Assembly (NCBI RefSeq): GCF_003259175.1
Contig: NZ_QGOK01000022.1
Location: 21,244-85,243 of the forward strand
Length of the DNA: 64,000 bases
Source of the DNA: Marinomonas shanghaiensis
GTDB taxonomy: Bacteria; Pseudomonadota; Gammaproteobacteria; Pseudomonadales; Marinomonadaceae
Reading direction: 5' to 3'
Position numbers and translations under genes: made by a program. The number at the start of each line of letters is the position of its first letter. The stretch's first letter is position 1. A model generated the notes under the pieces. That model worked only from the letters and a program-made list of their open reading frames with translations. It ran no database searches and was not told the origin of the DNA. This document shows positions 11,780 through 20,843 of the stretch, in pieces.

Positions 11780-12094
11780 CTAGTTAGGAAAGATCTGTGT
11801 TAATTTTGTGGCTAACATAATGTCACCATCGGCTCGGATTTTACCTTGCATAAAAGCCGCCATGCCGTCTAACTCACCGCTCATGACCGCTTTCAGCGTG
11901 TCTAAATCCATACTTAATGTTACCGTTGGGTCATCATGCTCCCCTTCTCCCATTTCACATTCGCCTTCTGCGATGCTTAAGTGATAGCTGTCTGCGTCGT
12001 CTAAGTCAAATTGAAACACCGCTTCCATATCATCGGCTTCATCGGCATCAAATCGACCTAACATAGATTCAAACACGGCTTTTGCTTCACTCAT
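11780..12094 (-). CDS. SCP2 sterol-carrier-like domain protein
   Basis: A 104-residue acidic protein consisting of a single SCP2-type lipid-binding domain, recognisable by the run TVTLSMDLDTLKAVMSGELD followed by AAFMQGKIRADGD. These domains bind lipids or acyl-CoA in a hydrophobic tunnel. The start chosen is the ATG at 12094 with AGAGGTGA at proper spacing; a GTG at 12103 is less likely because it overlaps that site. It lies between the acyl-CoA dehydrogenase and fadD genes, so a role in presenting acyl groups is inferred. Confidence 0.88.
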   Translation of the reverse strand: MSEAKAVFESMLGRFDADEADDMEAVFQFDLDDADSYHLSIAEGECEMGEGEHDDPTVTLSMDLDTLKAVMSGELDGMAAFMQGKIRADGDIMLATKLTQIFPN

Positions 12095-12174
12095 AATACT
12101 CACCTCTTTAATCTGTCAAAAATATCGTGTTTCACTTGCCCATAACGGACAAGTGACATGTTGTTTGTTACACA

Positions 12175-13980
12175 CTAGGCATTTAAAAATACGAAGTTAT
12201 CTTCATCCATTGCCAGCAAGTTATCAGCACCAGACAACATGGCCTCAACATGTGCATGAGTACGTGGCAACAAGCGCTCATAGTAGAAAGTAGCGGTCTG
12301 TAGTTTCGCAGTATAGAAACCAACTTCATCGGTACCTGCGTCTAATTTTGCTTGTGCTGTCACCGCCATACGCGCCCAGAAATACGCTAAAACGACGTAA
12401 CCTGAGAACATCAAATAATCCACTGACGCAGCACCCACTTCCTCTTTATTGCGCATGGCTTTCATGCCGATTTTCAGCGTCACGTCTCCCCATTCGCCGT
12501 TCAGTTTATCAAGAACGGTAATGTAGGACTTAAGACGCTTATCGCCTTTGTGTTCTTTACAGAATTTATGAATGATTTTAGTAAAGCGTCGCAATGTGGC
12601 ACCTTGAGTCATCAATACTTTACGACCCAATAAATCCAACGCTTGAATGCCCGTTGTACCTTCATACAACATAGAAATACGGCAATCTCGAACGTTTTGC
12701 TCCATACCCCATTCCGCAATAAAACCATGACCACCAAACACTTGCAGGCCTTGGTTCGCCGCTTCAAAACCCGTTTCGGTTAAGAAGGCCTTGGCAATCG
12801 GAGTCAATAAGGACATCAACTCATCCGCTTCTGCCTTTTCTTCCTCTGTGCCTCGTTTCATGGTGTCCACTAACATAGAACAATAATGAATCAATGCACG
12901 ACCACCCTCAGCAAACGCTTTTTGAGTCAACAACATGCGACGAACATCTGGGTGCACAATAATAGGGTCTGCAGCTTTTTCAGGCGCTTTGGGGCCAGAT
13001 AAAGCACGCATTTGCAAACGGTCTTTTGCATACGCCACAGAGTTTTGCAACGCCCACTCCGCATGGGCTAAGCCTTGCAATGCCGTCCCAAGACGGGCCG
13101 CGTTCATAAAAGTAAACATACAATTAAGACCACGGTTGGCTTCACCGATCAAAAAGCCTTTCGCGCCATCAAAATTCATCACACAGGTCGCATTACCGTG
13201 AATCCCCATCTTATGCTCAATGGAACCACAAGAGACTTGGTTTCGATCCGCTATTTCACCACTGCCATCCACGTTGTGCTTAGGCACGATGAACAAAGAA
13301 ATGCCTTTCGTGCCGGCAGGCGCATCTGGTAAACGAGCCAATACGATGTGGACAATGTTGTCCGCCATATCATGCTCGCCCGCCGAAATGAAAATTTTCG
13401 TACCTGTGATGGCATAACTACCGTCGGCTTGTGGCTCTGCCTTGGTTTTCAACATTCCAAGGTCAGTACCACAATGAGGTTCGGTGAGACACATGGTCCC
13501 GGTCCACTCACCAGATACCAATTTGGTTAAATAGGTTTGCTTTTGCTCATCGGTACCATGCAGTTCGATCGTATTCATTGCACCATGACTTAAGCCTGGG
13601 TACATACCCCATGACCAGTTGGACGTGGCAATCATCTCGGTGACCAACATACCCAATGAATCTGGCAAACCTTGTCCGCCCATGTCTTCAGGATGAGATA
13701 AGGAAGGCCAGCCGCCTTCAACATACTGCTTATAAGCTTCTTTAAAACCGTCTGGCGTCGTAACAACGCCGTCTTTAAACTGGCACCCCTGTTGATCGCC
13801 AATGCGGTTTAGAGGGGAAAGCACACGCTCAGCAAATTTAGCGCCTTCTTCAAGAATGGCCGCCACCATATCTGGCGTGGCTTCTTCGGCACCTGGCAAC
13901 TTAGCGTAGTGTCCATGAAGATCTAGAACTTCTTCCGTTACAAACTTGATGTCGCGCAAGGGCGCTTTATATTCTGGCAT
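12175..13980 (-). CDS. acyl-CoA dehydrogenase, long (601-residue) type
   Basis: FAD-dependent acyl-CoA dehydrogenase, the first oxidative step, donating to ETF. Visible features: [17 protein letters not shown] (flavin and substrate binding), [14 protein letters not shown], the [14 protein letters not shown] segment, and the region around [20 protein letters not shown], where the catalytic base of this subgroup is expected. The additional C-terminal helical domain makes it about 600 residues, the layout also found in DmdC (3-methylmercaptopropionyl-CoA dehydrogenase). The substrate could therefore be fatty acyl-CoA or a DMSP-derived thioester. The fad context favours the former. AAGAGGTC precedes the ATG. 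Confidence 0.92.
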   Translation of the reverse strand: MPEYKAPLRDIKFVTEEVLDLHGHYAKLPGAEEATPDMVAAILEEGAKFAERVLSPLNRIGDQQGCQFKDGVVTTPDGFKEAYKQYVEGGWPSLSHPEDMGGQGLPDSLGMLVTEMIATSNWSWGMYPGLSHGAMNTIELHGTDEQKQTYLTKLVSGEWTGTMCLTEPHCGTDLGMLKTKAEPQADGSYAITGTKIFISAGEHDMADNIVHIVLARLPDAPAGTKGISLFIVPKHNVDGSGEIADRNQVSCGSIEHKMGIHGNATCVMNFDGAKGFLIGEANRGLNCMFTFMNAARLGTALQGLAHAEWALQNSVAYAKDRLQMRALSGPKAPEKAADPIIVHPDVRRMLLTQKAFAEGGRALIHYCSMLVDTMKRGTEEEKAEADELMSLLTPIAKAFLTETGFEAANQGLQVFGGHGFIAEWGMEQNVRDCRISMLYEGTTGIQALDLLGRKVLMTQGATLRRFTKIIHKFCKEHKGDKRLKSYITVLDKLNGEWGDVTLKIGMKAMRNKEEVGAASVDYLMFSGYVVLAYFWARMAVTAQAKLDAGTDEVGFYTAKLQTATFYYERLLPRTHAHVEAMLSGADNLLAMDEDNFVFLNA

Positions 13981-14020
13981 GACTTGTGACCTCTTATTGT
14001 TTTTATTCCATATGTTGCAT

Positions 14021-14048
14021 AGGAACCTTTGATACTAGAAAGGTTCCT
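14021..14048. repeat. perfect 10-bp inverted repeat in the acyl-CoA dehydrogenase leader
   Basis: AGGAACCTTT (14021-14030) is repeated inverted as AAAGGTTCCT (14039-14048) with an 8-base loop, 41 bases upstream of the acyl-CoA dehydrogenase ATG. No T run follows on either strand, so it looks more like an operator or an mRNA 5' stem than a terminator. Confidence 0.5.
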
Positions 14049-14191
14049 CTATCAGCCGCTTTCTCTCAATAACAAAAGATGCCAAAGTTAATGACAAAAT
14101 AGACCAAGATCTGATTTTTGCAATTTGCCAAGGCCGTCAAAGAAAAAGCCAACAAAGCACACTCAACACAAGAGCCAATAACACGGCCTCA

Positions 14192-15217
14192 TCAAGAAGC
14201 GGCTATCACAGGCACCGTCTGACATAAAAATGGCCAACGTCCCTCTACGCTACCGATAATCTCCAAACGGCTCGATTCACACCAAGGTGATACCGACAAG
14301 GCAAGCTCACCCCGTGATGCATTGACAAAAAGTGCTTCGCCTAGGCCAGTAACAAACACACCTTTAATACGATAAACCCCTTCAAGAATCGCCATAGACT
14401 GGATGCTTGATCTTAGCTCGGTTTCATCAAAAACCTTATCTTTTGACCACTTCCAACCCAATACCTGCATAGCATCCTGTTGTTTTTGATAATGCCAACC
14501 AGCCTCTTGAGAAGACGAATCATGACTCGGATGGTCGTGGTCGTGGTCGTGCTTGTGGTTAGAAGAAGAATCGGTTATATCTTGAGCAACAAGAGCAGAA
14601 TAAGACAAGTCAGCCAAACCAATGTCCAGTGCCTCGAGGTCAAGATGCATGGGGTCCGATAGATAAAGTGAAGGCTTTGCCGAAGGCGAAAGCGCACCGA
14701 ATCGCGACGTGATATTCTGTTTATCAGCTTGCAGATAGCGATCTACATGACTAAAAACAATGCCATCTGCTGACTCAATTTGATCGTTAAAAATAGCGTG
14801 TTTGGTGTAGCGTTCATCGTTTAAATTACGGGCATCAAGCACACAAAATGCCCCCGTAAACAACAAAACATCTCGGTAATAATCGCTGCGCAGCTTGGCG
14901 ATGATTTGTTTTGGATGACCCAGACCAGATGGCTCGATAAAAATACGATCTGGATTATGTTGACGAATTAATTCATTCAAGCCCAGCTGGAAAGCAGCTG
15001 ACGTGGTACAACAAACGCATCCACCAGGCACTTCACGAATCGCTACACCCACCTCGGCGTAGAAGGCTCCATCAAGACCGATATCACCAAATTCATTCAC
15101 CAGAACAGCCCAGCGCTCATTGGCTGGGGCACGTCCTAACAACTGACGAATCAAGGTGGTTTTACCGGCCCCTAGAAATCCTGTGATCAAAGTCACTTTT
15201 ATCCCTTGATAACGCAT
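14192..15217 (-). CDS. COG0523 (CobW/YjiA-type) metal-handling GTPase
   Basis: G3E-family P-loop GTPase of 341 residues. It carries the Walker A GFLGAGKTTLI near the N-terminus, the GGCVCC metal-binding motif (CxCC) around residue 70, EPSGLGHPKQI, and a CobW C-terminal domain from about residue 255. Between the domains is a histidine-rich loop (HKHDHDHDHPSHD), typical of members that bind zinc, nickel or cobalt. Members deliver metal to client enzymes or help under metal starvation; no client is next to it. No Zur-like box was identified. The ATG at 15217 is chosen over a GTG at 15229; neither has a strong ribosome-binding site. Confidence 0.9.
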   Translation of the reverse strand: MRYQGIKVTLITGFLGAGKTTLIRQLLGRAPANERWAVLVNEFGDIGLDGAFYAEVGVAIREVPGGCVCCTTSAAFQLGLNELIRQHNPDRIFIEPSGLGHPKQIIAKLRSDYYRDVLLFTGAFCVLDARNLNDERYTKHAIFNDQIESADGIVFSHVDRYLQADKQNITSRFGALSPSAKPSLYLSDPMHLDLEALDIGLADLSYSALVAQDITDSSSNHKHDHDHDHPSHDSSSQEAGWHYQKQQDAMQVLGWKWSKDKVFDETELRSSIQSMAILEGVYRIKGVFVTGLGEALFVNASRGELALSVSPWCESSRLEIIGSVEGRWPFLCQTVPVIAAS

Positions 15218-15292
15218 AGCTTTACACACTCAGATAATAACAAGAGCGCAAAACATGACAGCATCAAACAATAAAAACAATATTATGAGCTT

Positions 15293-16048
15293 TTAAAAAG
15301 CATAAATTAACGTGACGCTGGTAACGGAATCTGTTTTCTCTCTCATGTCCAAAGAGAGGCTGTTATGTGTGATATTGTAAGCCGCCTTCATACTCAAATT
15401 GTCTCTTAACTTCGAGGTGATAGAAGATTCCGATTTAGACGCTGTGTTTTTATTACTTTCCAACGCCACATCACTGCCTAACATTTGAGTGAATTTTACC
15501 TCAGGACTAAAGTTGTATTCATACTCCATTTGTAAATGCACAATGATTGAGTCTTCTACCCCGCCATCGTCTCTTCGGTTAAATGAGTAACCAGGACCGA
15601 TGTTGTAATCTAAAAACGAATCTTGGTCAGCAAACAGCCTTTTAGAGTAACCAAAAGCCACGGTATTTTGATAATCGTAGCCACTAAAACGGTCGTCAGT
15701 GTAAGAGCCATAAACAAACACTGATGAATTCTCAGGACTTAACTTATAATCACTTTGCGCCGAGAAAAATACTTTTTGAGCGGTTGTTTGATCATCTCCT
15801 TCATAAGTATTGCGTTTGTACAAAGCATCAAATTGATATTTATTTTTCCACTCTCTAAAATCTTGCTTAATCGTCGCTTTGCCTTTTACGGCGGAACTCT
15901 CTGTATTTCCTGTTGTTGCAATCACCCCAAGCTCAACCTCAGCACTTAGTGGCTCCAAAGGTACTTCTAATTGTCCAGGCTCACTCGCATGAAGCGATGA
16001 AACGGAACAAGCCAAACCGGTCAATATCGATAGCAGAAGCGGTTTCAT
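15293..16048 (-). CDS. DUF481 family outer-membrane beta-barrel protein
   Basis: 251 residues with a signal peptide (LLLSILTGLACSVSSLHA). The mature part is rich in alternating beta strands: LGVIATTGNTESSAVKGK, then FLDYNIGPGYSF. It ends VTLIYAF with the terminal Phe of outer-membrane barrels. The GNT-S and GxGYxF patterns are those of the DUF481/YdiY 'salt-induced outer membrane protein' family. The function is unknown beyond its location. Monocistronic, with AGGAAG before the ATG. The 227-bp upstream gap holds no gene. Confidence 0.88.
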   Translation of the reverse strand: MKPLLLSILTGLACSVSSLHASEPGQLEVPLEPLSAEVELGVIATTGNTESSAVKGKATIKQDFREWKNKYQFDALYKRNTYEGDDQTTAQKVFFSAQSDYKLSPENSSVFVYGSYTDDRFSGYDYQNTVAFGYSKRLFADQDSFLDYNIGPGYSFNRRDDGGVEDSIIVHLQMEYEYNFSPEVKFTQMLGSDVALESNKNTASKSESSITSKLRDNLSMKAAYNITHNSLSLDMREKTDSVTSVTLIYAF

Positions 16049-16275
16049 TGGAATGTCTTCCTTTTATCTCATCAAACAAACTCCGAAGTGGTTAAAAGGA
16101 AAAAAGGGGGAAACAAAAACACAAAAGACTAACACAACGCCAAGACTTGTCCCCTTTCCTTAACGACCATCAGGCTTAGGGACATTCTTACATTGATAGC
16201 AAAATATCACAGTCAAAATTCCGTTAACTATTTGAAAAGTAGTAGATAAAAAATACAGAAGCCTTACACAACAAC

Positions 16276-16800
16276 TCAAACACGCACTTTAACGTTATTA
16301 TTTATATCTTTACTCTGACAAATGAGGTCATCGCCTGCAAAAGCTCGGGCGGACTTTGCTAACCGGTCATACAGTAAAACATTGACGGATGCCGCAAGAT
16401 TCATGCAGCCAATCGTGGGAACAAACACCACAAAATCGGCTCTATCCACCAATTTTTGATCAATCGTTCCGTCTTCTGGACCGAATATATAAAGGGCGTT
16501 ATCTGGATGCGAAAAACCAGGTAACGGTGTTGCCCCTTGGATCAGATCGACGCAAACAATCTTCGTCTCAGGACTGACCGCATCAATCAAGGTATCGACC
16601 CCTAAAGAGTCAATATGAATAAGTGGAATCGTGGTACTCACCTTTTTGGTATCAGTCGACATTTTGACAGCGCGATCATAACGATGACCAGAGTATAAAA
16701 CCTGATCAGCTTGATAACACCCAGCAGCCCTCATCACAGAGCCAACATTGGAAGCACTTTTAGGATTGATTAAACCAATAGAAACACGCTCTTTTTTCAT
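16276..16800 (-). CDS. SpoU/TrmH-family RNA 2'-O-methyltransferase
   Basis: A compact 174-residue SPOUT methyltransferase. The N-terminal INPKSASNVGSVMRAAGCY contains the conserved Asn and Arg of motif 1, LYIFGPEDGTID is motif 2, and FVPTIGCMNLAASVNVLLYDRL is motif 3, which forms the trefoil-knot SAM site. It lacks the N-terminal substrate-binding extension of rRNA enzymes such as RlmB, so the substrate RNA (rRNA or tRNA) is uncertain. It stands alone between the DUF481 gene and a divergent gene, with a weak ribosome-binding site. Confidence 0.88.
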   Translation of the reverse strand: MKKERVSIGLINPKSASNVGSVMRAAGCYQADQVLYSGHRYDRAVKMSTDTKKVSTTIPLIHIDSLGVDTLIDAVSPETKIVCVDLIQGATPLPGFSHPDNALYIFGPEDGTIDQKLVDRADFVVFVPTIGCMNLAASVNVLLYDRLAKSARAFAGDDLICQSKDINNNVKVRV

Positions 16801-16999
16801 GACAGATTCACAACGCTCACAAGAAACAAAACCAGAATAATAGCATTGTTTTGGTCAGAACAAGACGGTAGAAGCAAGTTAGAGGCTGAGCAAACAATAA
16901 GAAAAAAGAAATACATCCTTCCCTCCTCGCTTCCGTTGAACCGTAAGATGAGTACACTATGAGACACAAAAGCATTTAGATACCTTATTTAGGACAACT

Positions 17000-17860
17000 A
17001 TGAATCGCCTTAAAAAACTTGGTCTCACCTTACTAACCGCTGCCACCTTTGACACTCAAGCAGCCTCTGTTTGGAAAATAACCTCAGATACAAATACGCT
17101 CTACATAGGCGGCACCATTCATTTACTAACACCACAAGACTATCCTTTACCCTCGGCATACGAGAAAGCTTATCAAGCCGCGGATAAAATCGTCTTTGAA
17201 ACCAACATGGAAACCATCAGTACCCCTACGTTTAAGCAGCAAATGAAAAAAGAGCTGTCTTATTCTGACGGCACGACCATTGATAAAATCATTTCACCTG
17301 AGACCTATCAAACGTTAAAAATCTATCTAAATGCTCGTCAAATACCTTTTACTGCTGTGCAAAACTTAAAACCCAGTGCCTTAGCAATCTCTCTTAGTAT
17401 GATTGAGTTAAAACACTTGGGATTTACCAGTGAAGGTGTCGACCAATTTTACGCTCAAAAAGCCAAACAGGATAACAAACCAAGCGGCTGGCTTGAGGAA
17501 CCAGACACACAGGTCGCCATACTGAGTGAGGTCAACGCTCAAGACAGTAACGATGTCATCAATTATGCCCTCTCAGACATAAAAGACATGCCAAACAACA
17601 TGGAGAAGCTAAGACAGAGCTGGCGCAACGGTGATATGGAAGCCATGGCAGAGATAGAACTCAAAGACTTTCAAAAAGATTACCCAGAGGTATATCAGAC
17701 ATTATTGGTGAAGCGTAACAATCTTTGGCTGCCGCAAATCGAACGCATGCTAGAAAACAAAGGCACAGAATTTGTCATGGTCGGAGCCATGCATTTGGCC
17801 GGACCAGACAGCCTACTCGAAAAACTCAAAGCCAGTGGCTATCAAGTCACTAAGCTTTAA
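17000..17860 (+). CDS. TraB/GumN family protein, probably exported
   Basis: 286 residues of the TraB/GumN (PrgY-like) family. It begins with a short signal-like segment (LGLTLLTAATFDTQA), then SVWKITSDTNTLYIGGTIHLL, the family's first motif (GxxH). The second motif is near the C-terminus (FVMVGAMHLAGPDSLLEKL). The conserved His and Glu positions suggest a metal-dependent hydrolase fold, but the activity is not established for bacterial members. Strongly charged elsewhere, with no other membrane segment, so likely periplasmic. AGGACAACT precedes the ATG. Single gene. Confidence 0.85.
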   Translation: MNRLKKLGLTLLTAATFDTQAASVWKITSDTNTLYIGGTIHLLTPQDYPLPSAYEKAYQAADKIVFETNMETISTPTFKQQMKKELSYSDGTTIDKIISPETYQTLKIYLNARQIPFTAVQNLKPSALAISLSMIELKHLGFTSEGVDQFYAQKAKQDNKPSGWLEEPDTQVAILSEVNAQDSNDVINYALSDIKDMPNNMEKLRQSWRNGDMEAMAEIELKDFQKDYPEVYQTLLVKRNNLWLPQIERMLENKGTEFVMVGAMHLAGPDSLLEKLKASGYQVTKL

Positions 17861-17935
17861 AGAAAACGATTATTTATTGCAATTTTTCTCCCCAAAGCAT
17901 CGCGAATTTTTTATACTTGGCGCCGAAATAGTTAG

Positions 17936-17951
17936 CTGACCAAATGATCAG
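17936..17951. promoter_or_regulatory. RutR-like palindrome ahead of the purine permease gene
   Basis: CTGACCAAATGATCAG is a 7+2+7 palindrome with one mismatch. It closely resembles the E. coli RutR operator core (TGACCA-NN-TGGTCA). It lies about 100 bases upstream of the permease start, where an operator is plausible. The regulator gene itself is not in the window, so the assignment rests on motif similarity and on the nucleobase context only. Confidence 0.45.
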
Positions 17952-18052
17952 TGTCAAAACCCCTCTCGGCGCATTCTATTATCAGCCTGCATTCTGGTAT
18001 GTCGGCTAACAATAGAATGAATATCGTCGGCCCATTAGCAAAAGGTTCCCCT

Positions 18053-19345
18053 ATGCTCGAACGTTATTTCCAACTTAAAGCGCACAACACGTCGGTACGT
18101 AATGAAGTCATCGGTGGTGTTACCACCTTCCTAACCATGGCTTACATTATTTTTGTTAACCCTTCAATACTGGCTCAAGCCGGCATGGACCAAGGCGCCG
18201 TATTCGTAGCGACTTGTCTTGCTGCCGCCATTGGCTGTTTGATCATGGGTCTCTATGCCAACTACCCAATTGCCCTAGCACCTGGTATGGGCTTAAACGC
18301 CTTCTTCACTTATGGCGTCGTCCTTGGTATGGGCTATTCTTGGGAGCAAGCGCTTGGAGCGGTATTTTTATCCGGTATTTTGTTTATTTTTATCAGTATC
18401 TTCCGCATCCGCGAATGGGTAATTAATGCCATTCCTTCCTCATTAAAGTTAGGCATTGCGGCGGGTATCGGTCTTTTTTTAGCAATGATCGCCCTACAAA
18501 ACTCAGGCATTATTGTTAAGAATCCAGCCACCATGGTGTCATTAGGGGATCTATCTTCACCTTCGGCTATTTATGGCTTGCTTGGCTTCTTTGTTATCTG
18601 TGCTTTGTCGTATTTGAACATCACAGGGGCTGTGATGATCGGCATACTTCTGGTTACTGTTTTGTCAATGTTGCTTGGGCAAAATGAATTTGGTGGGTTA
18701 GTATCTGCGCCACCTTCTATTGCACCTACTTTCCTTGCCATGGACATTGAAGGTGCCTTCCAACTCAGCATGCTAAGTGTCATCTTTGCGTTTTTCTTCG
18801 TTGATTTATTCGATACCTCCGGCACACTCATTGGTGTGGGCCAACGAGGAAAGCTGTTAGACAAAGACGGTAACTTACCACGTCTTAAGAAAGCCTTGCT
18901 TGCCGATTCAAGTGCCACTGTGGTCGGGGCGGCTTTAGGCACCTCTTCTACCACCAGCTACATTGAAAGTGCTTCTGGCGTTTCTGCTGGTGGACGCACA
19001 GGACTCACGGCAGTGGTCGTGGCCTTGTTGTTTTTATTGAGTCTTTTCTTTGCCCCCTTGGCAGGCTCAATTCCAGCGTATGCTACCGCTGGGGCTCTAA
19101 TGTACGTGGCTGTATTGATGACAAGCAGCTTAGCCCATGTAGATTGGGATGACATAACCGAAGCCGCTCCCGTATTGATTGCAGCGTTCACTATGCCACT
19201 AACCTACTCTATTGCAGATGGTATTGCTCTGTCTTTTATCAGCTACGCTGTGATCAAACTGTTGTCTGGTCAAGGTAAAAAAGTCAGCCTTGCTGTCTAT
19301 ATTCTAGCGGCTTTGTTTATCGCCAAGTTCTTTATTTTCGTTTAA
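18053..19345 (+). CDS. NCS2/AzgA-type purine (guanine/hypoxanthine) permease
   Basis: A 430-residue polytopic membrane protein with about 12-14 hydrophobic segments. The family signature appears at the N-terminus (VRNEVIGGVTTFLTMAYIIFVNPSIL), then LAPGMGLNAFFTY, VDLFDTSGTLIGV, and the STTSYIESASGVSAGGRTG motif of the AzgA/GhxP branch of nucleobase transporters. It imports guanine, hypoxanthine or adenine by proton symport. I choose the ATG at 18053 with AAAAGG in front; the frame extends to 17951, but that N-terminus has no family similarity and would overlap the palindrome. The exact substrate is not resolvable. Confidence 0.92.
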   Translation: MLERYFQLKAHNTSVRNEVIGGVTTFLTMAYIIFVNPSILAQAGMDQGAVFVATCLAAAIGCLIMGLYANYPIALAPGMGLNAFFTYGVVLGMGYSWEQALGAVFLSGILFIFISIFRIREWVINAIPSSLKLGIAAGIGLFLAMIALQNSGIIVKNPATMVSLGDLSSPSAIYGLLGFFVICALSYLNITGAVMIGILLVTVLSMLLGQNEFGGLVSAPPSIAPTFLAMDIEGAFQLSMLSVIFAFFFVDLFDTSGTLIGVGQRGKLLDKDGNLPRLKKALLADSSATVVGAALGTSSTTSYIESASGVSAGGRTGLTAVVVALLFLLSLFFAPLAGSIPAYATAGALMYVAVLMTSSLAHVDWDDITEAAPVLIAAFTMPLTYSIADGIALSFISYAVIKLLSGQGKKVSLAVYILAALFIAKFFIFV

Positions 19346-19366
19346 AGAGAATCGCAAAAGACAAAA

Positions 19367-19402
19367 AGCAGAAGTAAAGTCACCCTTTGCTTCTGCTTTT
19401 TT
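19367..19402 (+). terminator. rho-independent terminator of the permease gene
   Basis: AGCAGAAG (19367-19374) pairs with CTTCTGCT (19390-19397), with an inner AAAG/CTTT pairing, followed by a T6 run. Confidence 0.92.
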
Positions 19403-19530
19403 ATGCACCGCAAGAACCCACGCACCACGGTCCCCAGTATTTTTAATAAAGTCTTGCTGAGCCTAGTAGTCGTGCGACGATATCTGCTATATGATTCGCC
19501 CTCTTTTTTTACCCTCCAAGCGAAGCAAAC

Positions 19531-20274
19531 ATGTCTGACAATGTGCTCTATACGGACTTATCCGGCTACTACGACTTAATGTGTGCCGATATTAATTATC
19601 AAGCCCAAAGCAATAACGCCCATCGTCTGCAGCAAATATTCGGTAACGGAGGAAAACGGCACTTAGATCTTGCATGCGGCACAGGGCCGCACATTCACTA
19701 TCTTAGCCAAGAAAACTATCAATGCAGTGGCTTAGACATCAATCAGCCTATGCTAGACCTTGCCAAGCAACGTTGTCCTCAGGCGCAATTTGAACTGGGC
19801 AATATGTGCGAATTTGAAGTGGCCGATCCCTATGACTTTATTACCTGCTTTTTATATTCTATCCATTACAGCGGTGACATACCGCGTTTAACACGCTGTA
19901 TCGACAGTGTACATAAAGCGCTGAATGTCGGAGGCGTGTTTTGCTTTAATGCCGTCGATAAAGACCACATAAACAATGCTTTATCGGCAAAACACAGCGT
20001 TGTACAGCAAGGCTGTCGGTTTTCTTTTGGATCGTCTTGGTACTACCTTGGCGAGGGAGACACACAAACACTCAAGCTAAGCATTGAGAAAACCAGTGCC
20101 GAAACAACACAGGTATGGACAGATGAACATCCTATGGTCGCATTGAACTTTAACACCTTACAGGCATTGTTAATGCCCTACTTTGACATTCATGTTTTCG
20201 AGCATGAGCACGACAAAATTGTTCCATGGGACAAGGTGTCTGGTAACGCTATATTTTTGTGTGTAAAGAAATAA
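19531..20274 (+). CDS. class I SAM-dependent methyltransferase
   Basis: 247 residues with a Rossmann methyltransferase core. Motif I is HLDLACGTGPHIHYL, the acidic residue after strand 2 is in CSGLDINQPML, and the motif near strand 4 is DFITCFLYSIHYS. The C-terminal half has the beta-rich insert seen in the methyltransferase-11/25 group. The substrate is unknown, and the gene is single with no informative neighbours. No strong ribosome-binding site precedes the ATG (GAAGCAAAC), but the start agrees with the conserved N-terminal LYTDLSGYYDLM. Confidence 0.85.
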   Translation: MSDNVLYTDLSGYYDLMCADINYQAQSNNAHRLQQIFGNGGKRHLDLACGTGPHIHYLSQENYQCSGLDINQPMLDLAKQRCPQAQFELGNMCEFEVADPYDFITCFLYSIHYSGDIPRLTRCIDSVHKALNVGGVFCFNAVDKDHINNALSAKHSVVQQGCRFSFGSSWYYLGEGDTQTLKLSIEKTSAETTQVWTDEHPMVALNFNTLQALLMPYFDIHVFEHEHDKIVPWDKVSGNAIFLCVKK

Positions 20275-20294
20275 CAACGTAACTCAGCAGCCAA

Positions 20295-20516
20295 TTAAGA
20301 TTCGTTCATCGAACGGTATTTTAAAATCAGGGCAATGATCTCGTGGTCACTAACCGTTGAAGATAAAGATTCATTCATGGAGCGTCGTTGTGGTAAGCGT
20401 ATATTAAATTTACTTTTTAATATATTCACAACTTGTGAGTCTGAATTAGGGTCAAACACTTGACTGGCAAAAATACAAATACGTTGTAGTACAAACTCTT
20501 TAGCGGTATTTATCAT
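20295..20516 (-). CDS. small protein of unknown function
   Basis: A 73-residue frame with no recognised domain. It is probably real: the ATG follows ATAGGAACCTT (a fair ribosome-binding site), and the composition is that of a soluble helical protein (EFVLQRICIFASQVFD, then VVNILKSKFNIRLPQRR). The hexapeptide RSMNES occurs twice, once in the middle and once as the exact C-terminus, which is unusual. It is convergent with the methyltransferase gene, with a 20-bp gap. A spurious frame cannot be excluded. Confidence 0.5.
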   Translation of the reverse strand: MINTAKEFVLQRICIFASQVFDPNSDSQVVNILKSKFNIRLPQRRSMNESLSSTVSDHEIIALILKYRSMNES

Positions 20517-20843
20517 AAGGTTCCTATGATGTTAAAAAAACGTGACTTCCCCTTCGTTCTTGCTACTCAATTAAAGCGTAATTTCAGATAAAAGAAGAAA
20601 ACAGATTTAAGGTGTTTCGTTTGGGATAAGTAATGAACAGAGCACTTGAGGAATATCAGAACTTGCATCGAACTTCAGGCTATTATCTGTCTAGAGAGAC
20701 TAAAGAACTGATTCGTACCTTCCCTAAGCACGATCAATCATACTAATATGAGCCGAATCCATGGCTTTGTCTACTATTCCTTTCTATTAAACACAAAAAG
20801 TCGGCAATAATGGCTCATTAGGTCATTCTATAGGGCTCCCCAC
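20517..20843. other. intergenic region with a possible short ORF
   Basis: A 327-bp stretch between two minus-strand genes. Apart from the 37-codon plus-strand frame described separately, it contains a spaced inverted pair, ATGAGCC (20748-20754) and GGCTCAT (20812-20818). No terminator with a T run is seen for the kinase gene that ends at 20844. Confidence 0.4.
20633..20746 (+). CDS. candidate 37-residue small protein
   Basis: Plus-strand frame ATG (20633) to TAA (20746), encoding a mixed-charge peptide (MNRALEEYQNLHRTSGYYLS, then RETKELIRTFPKHDQSY). TTGGGATAAGTA before the ATG could serve as a weak ribosome-binding site. The composition looks protein-like, and no other gene occupies the region. 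Nothing is known about a family; chance is quite possible. Confidence 0.3.
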   Translation: MNRALEEYQNLHRTSGYYLSRETKELIRTFPKHDQSY

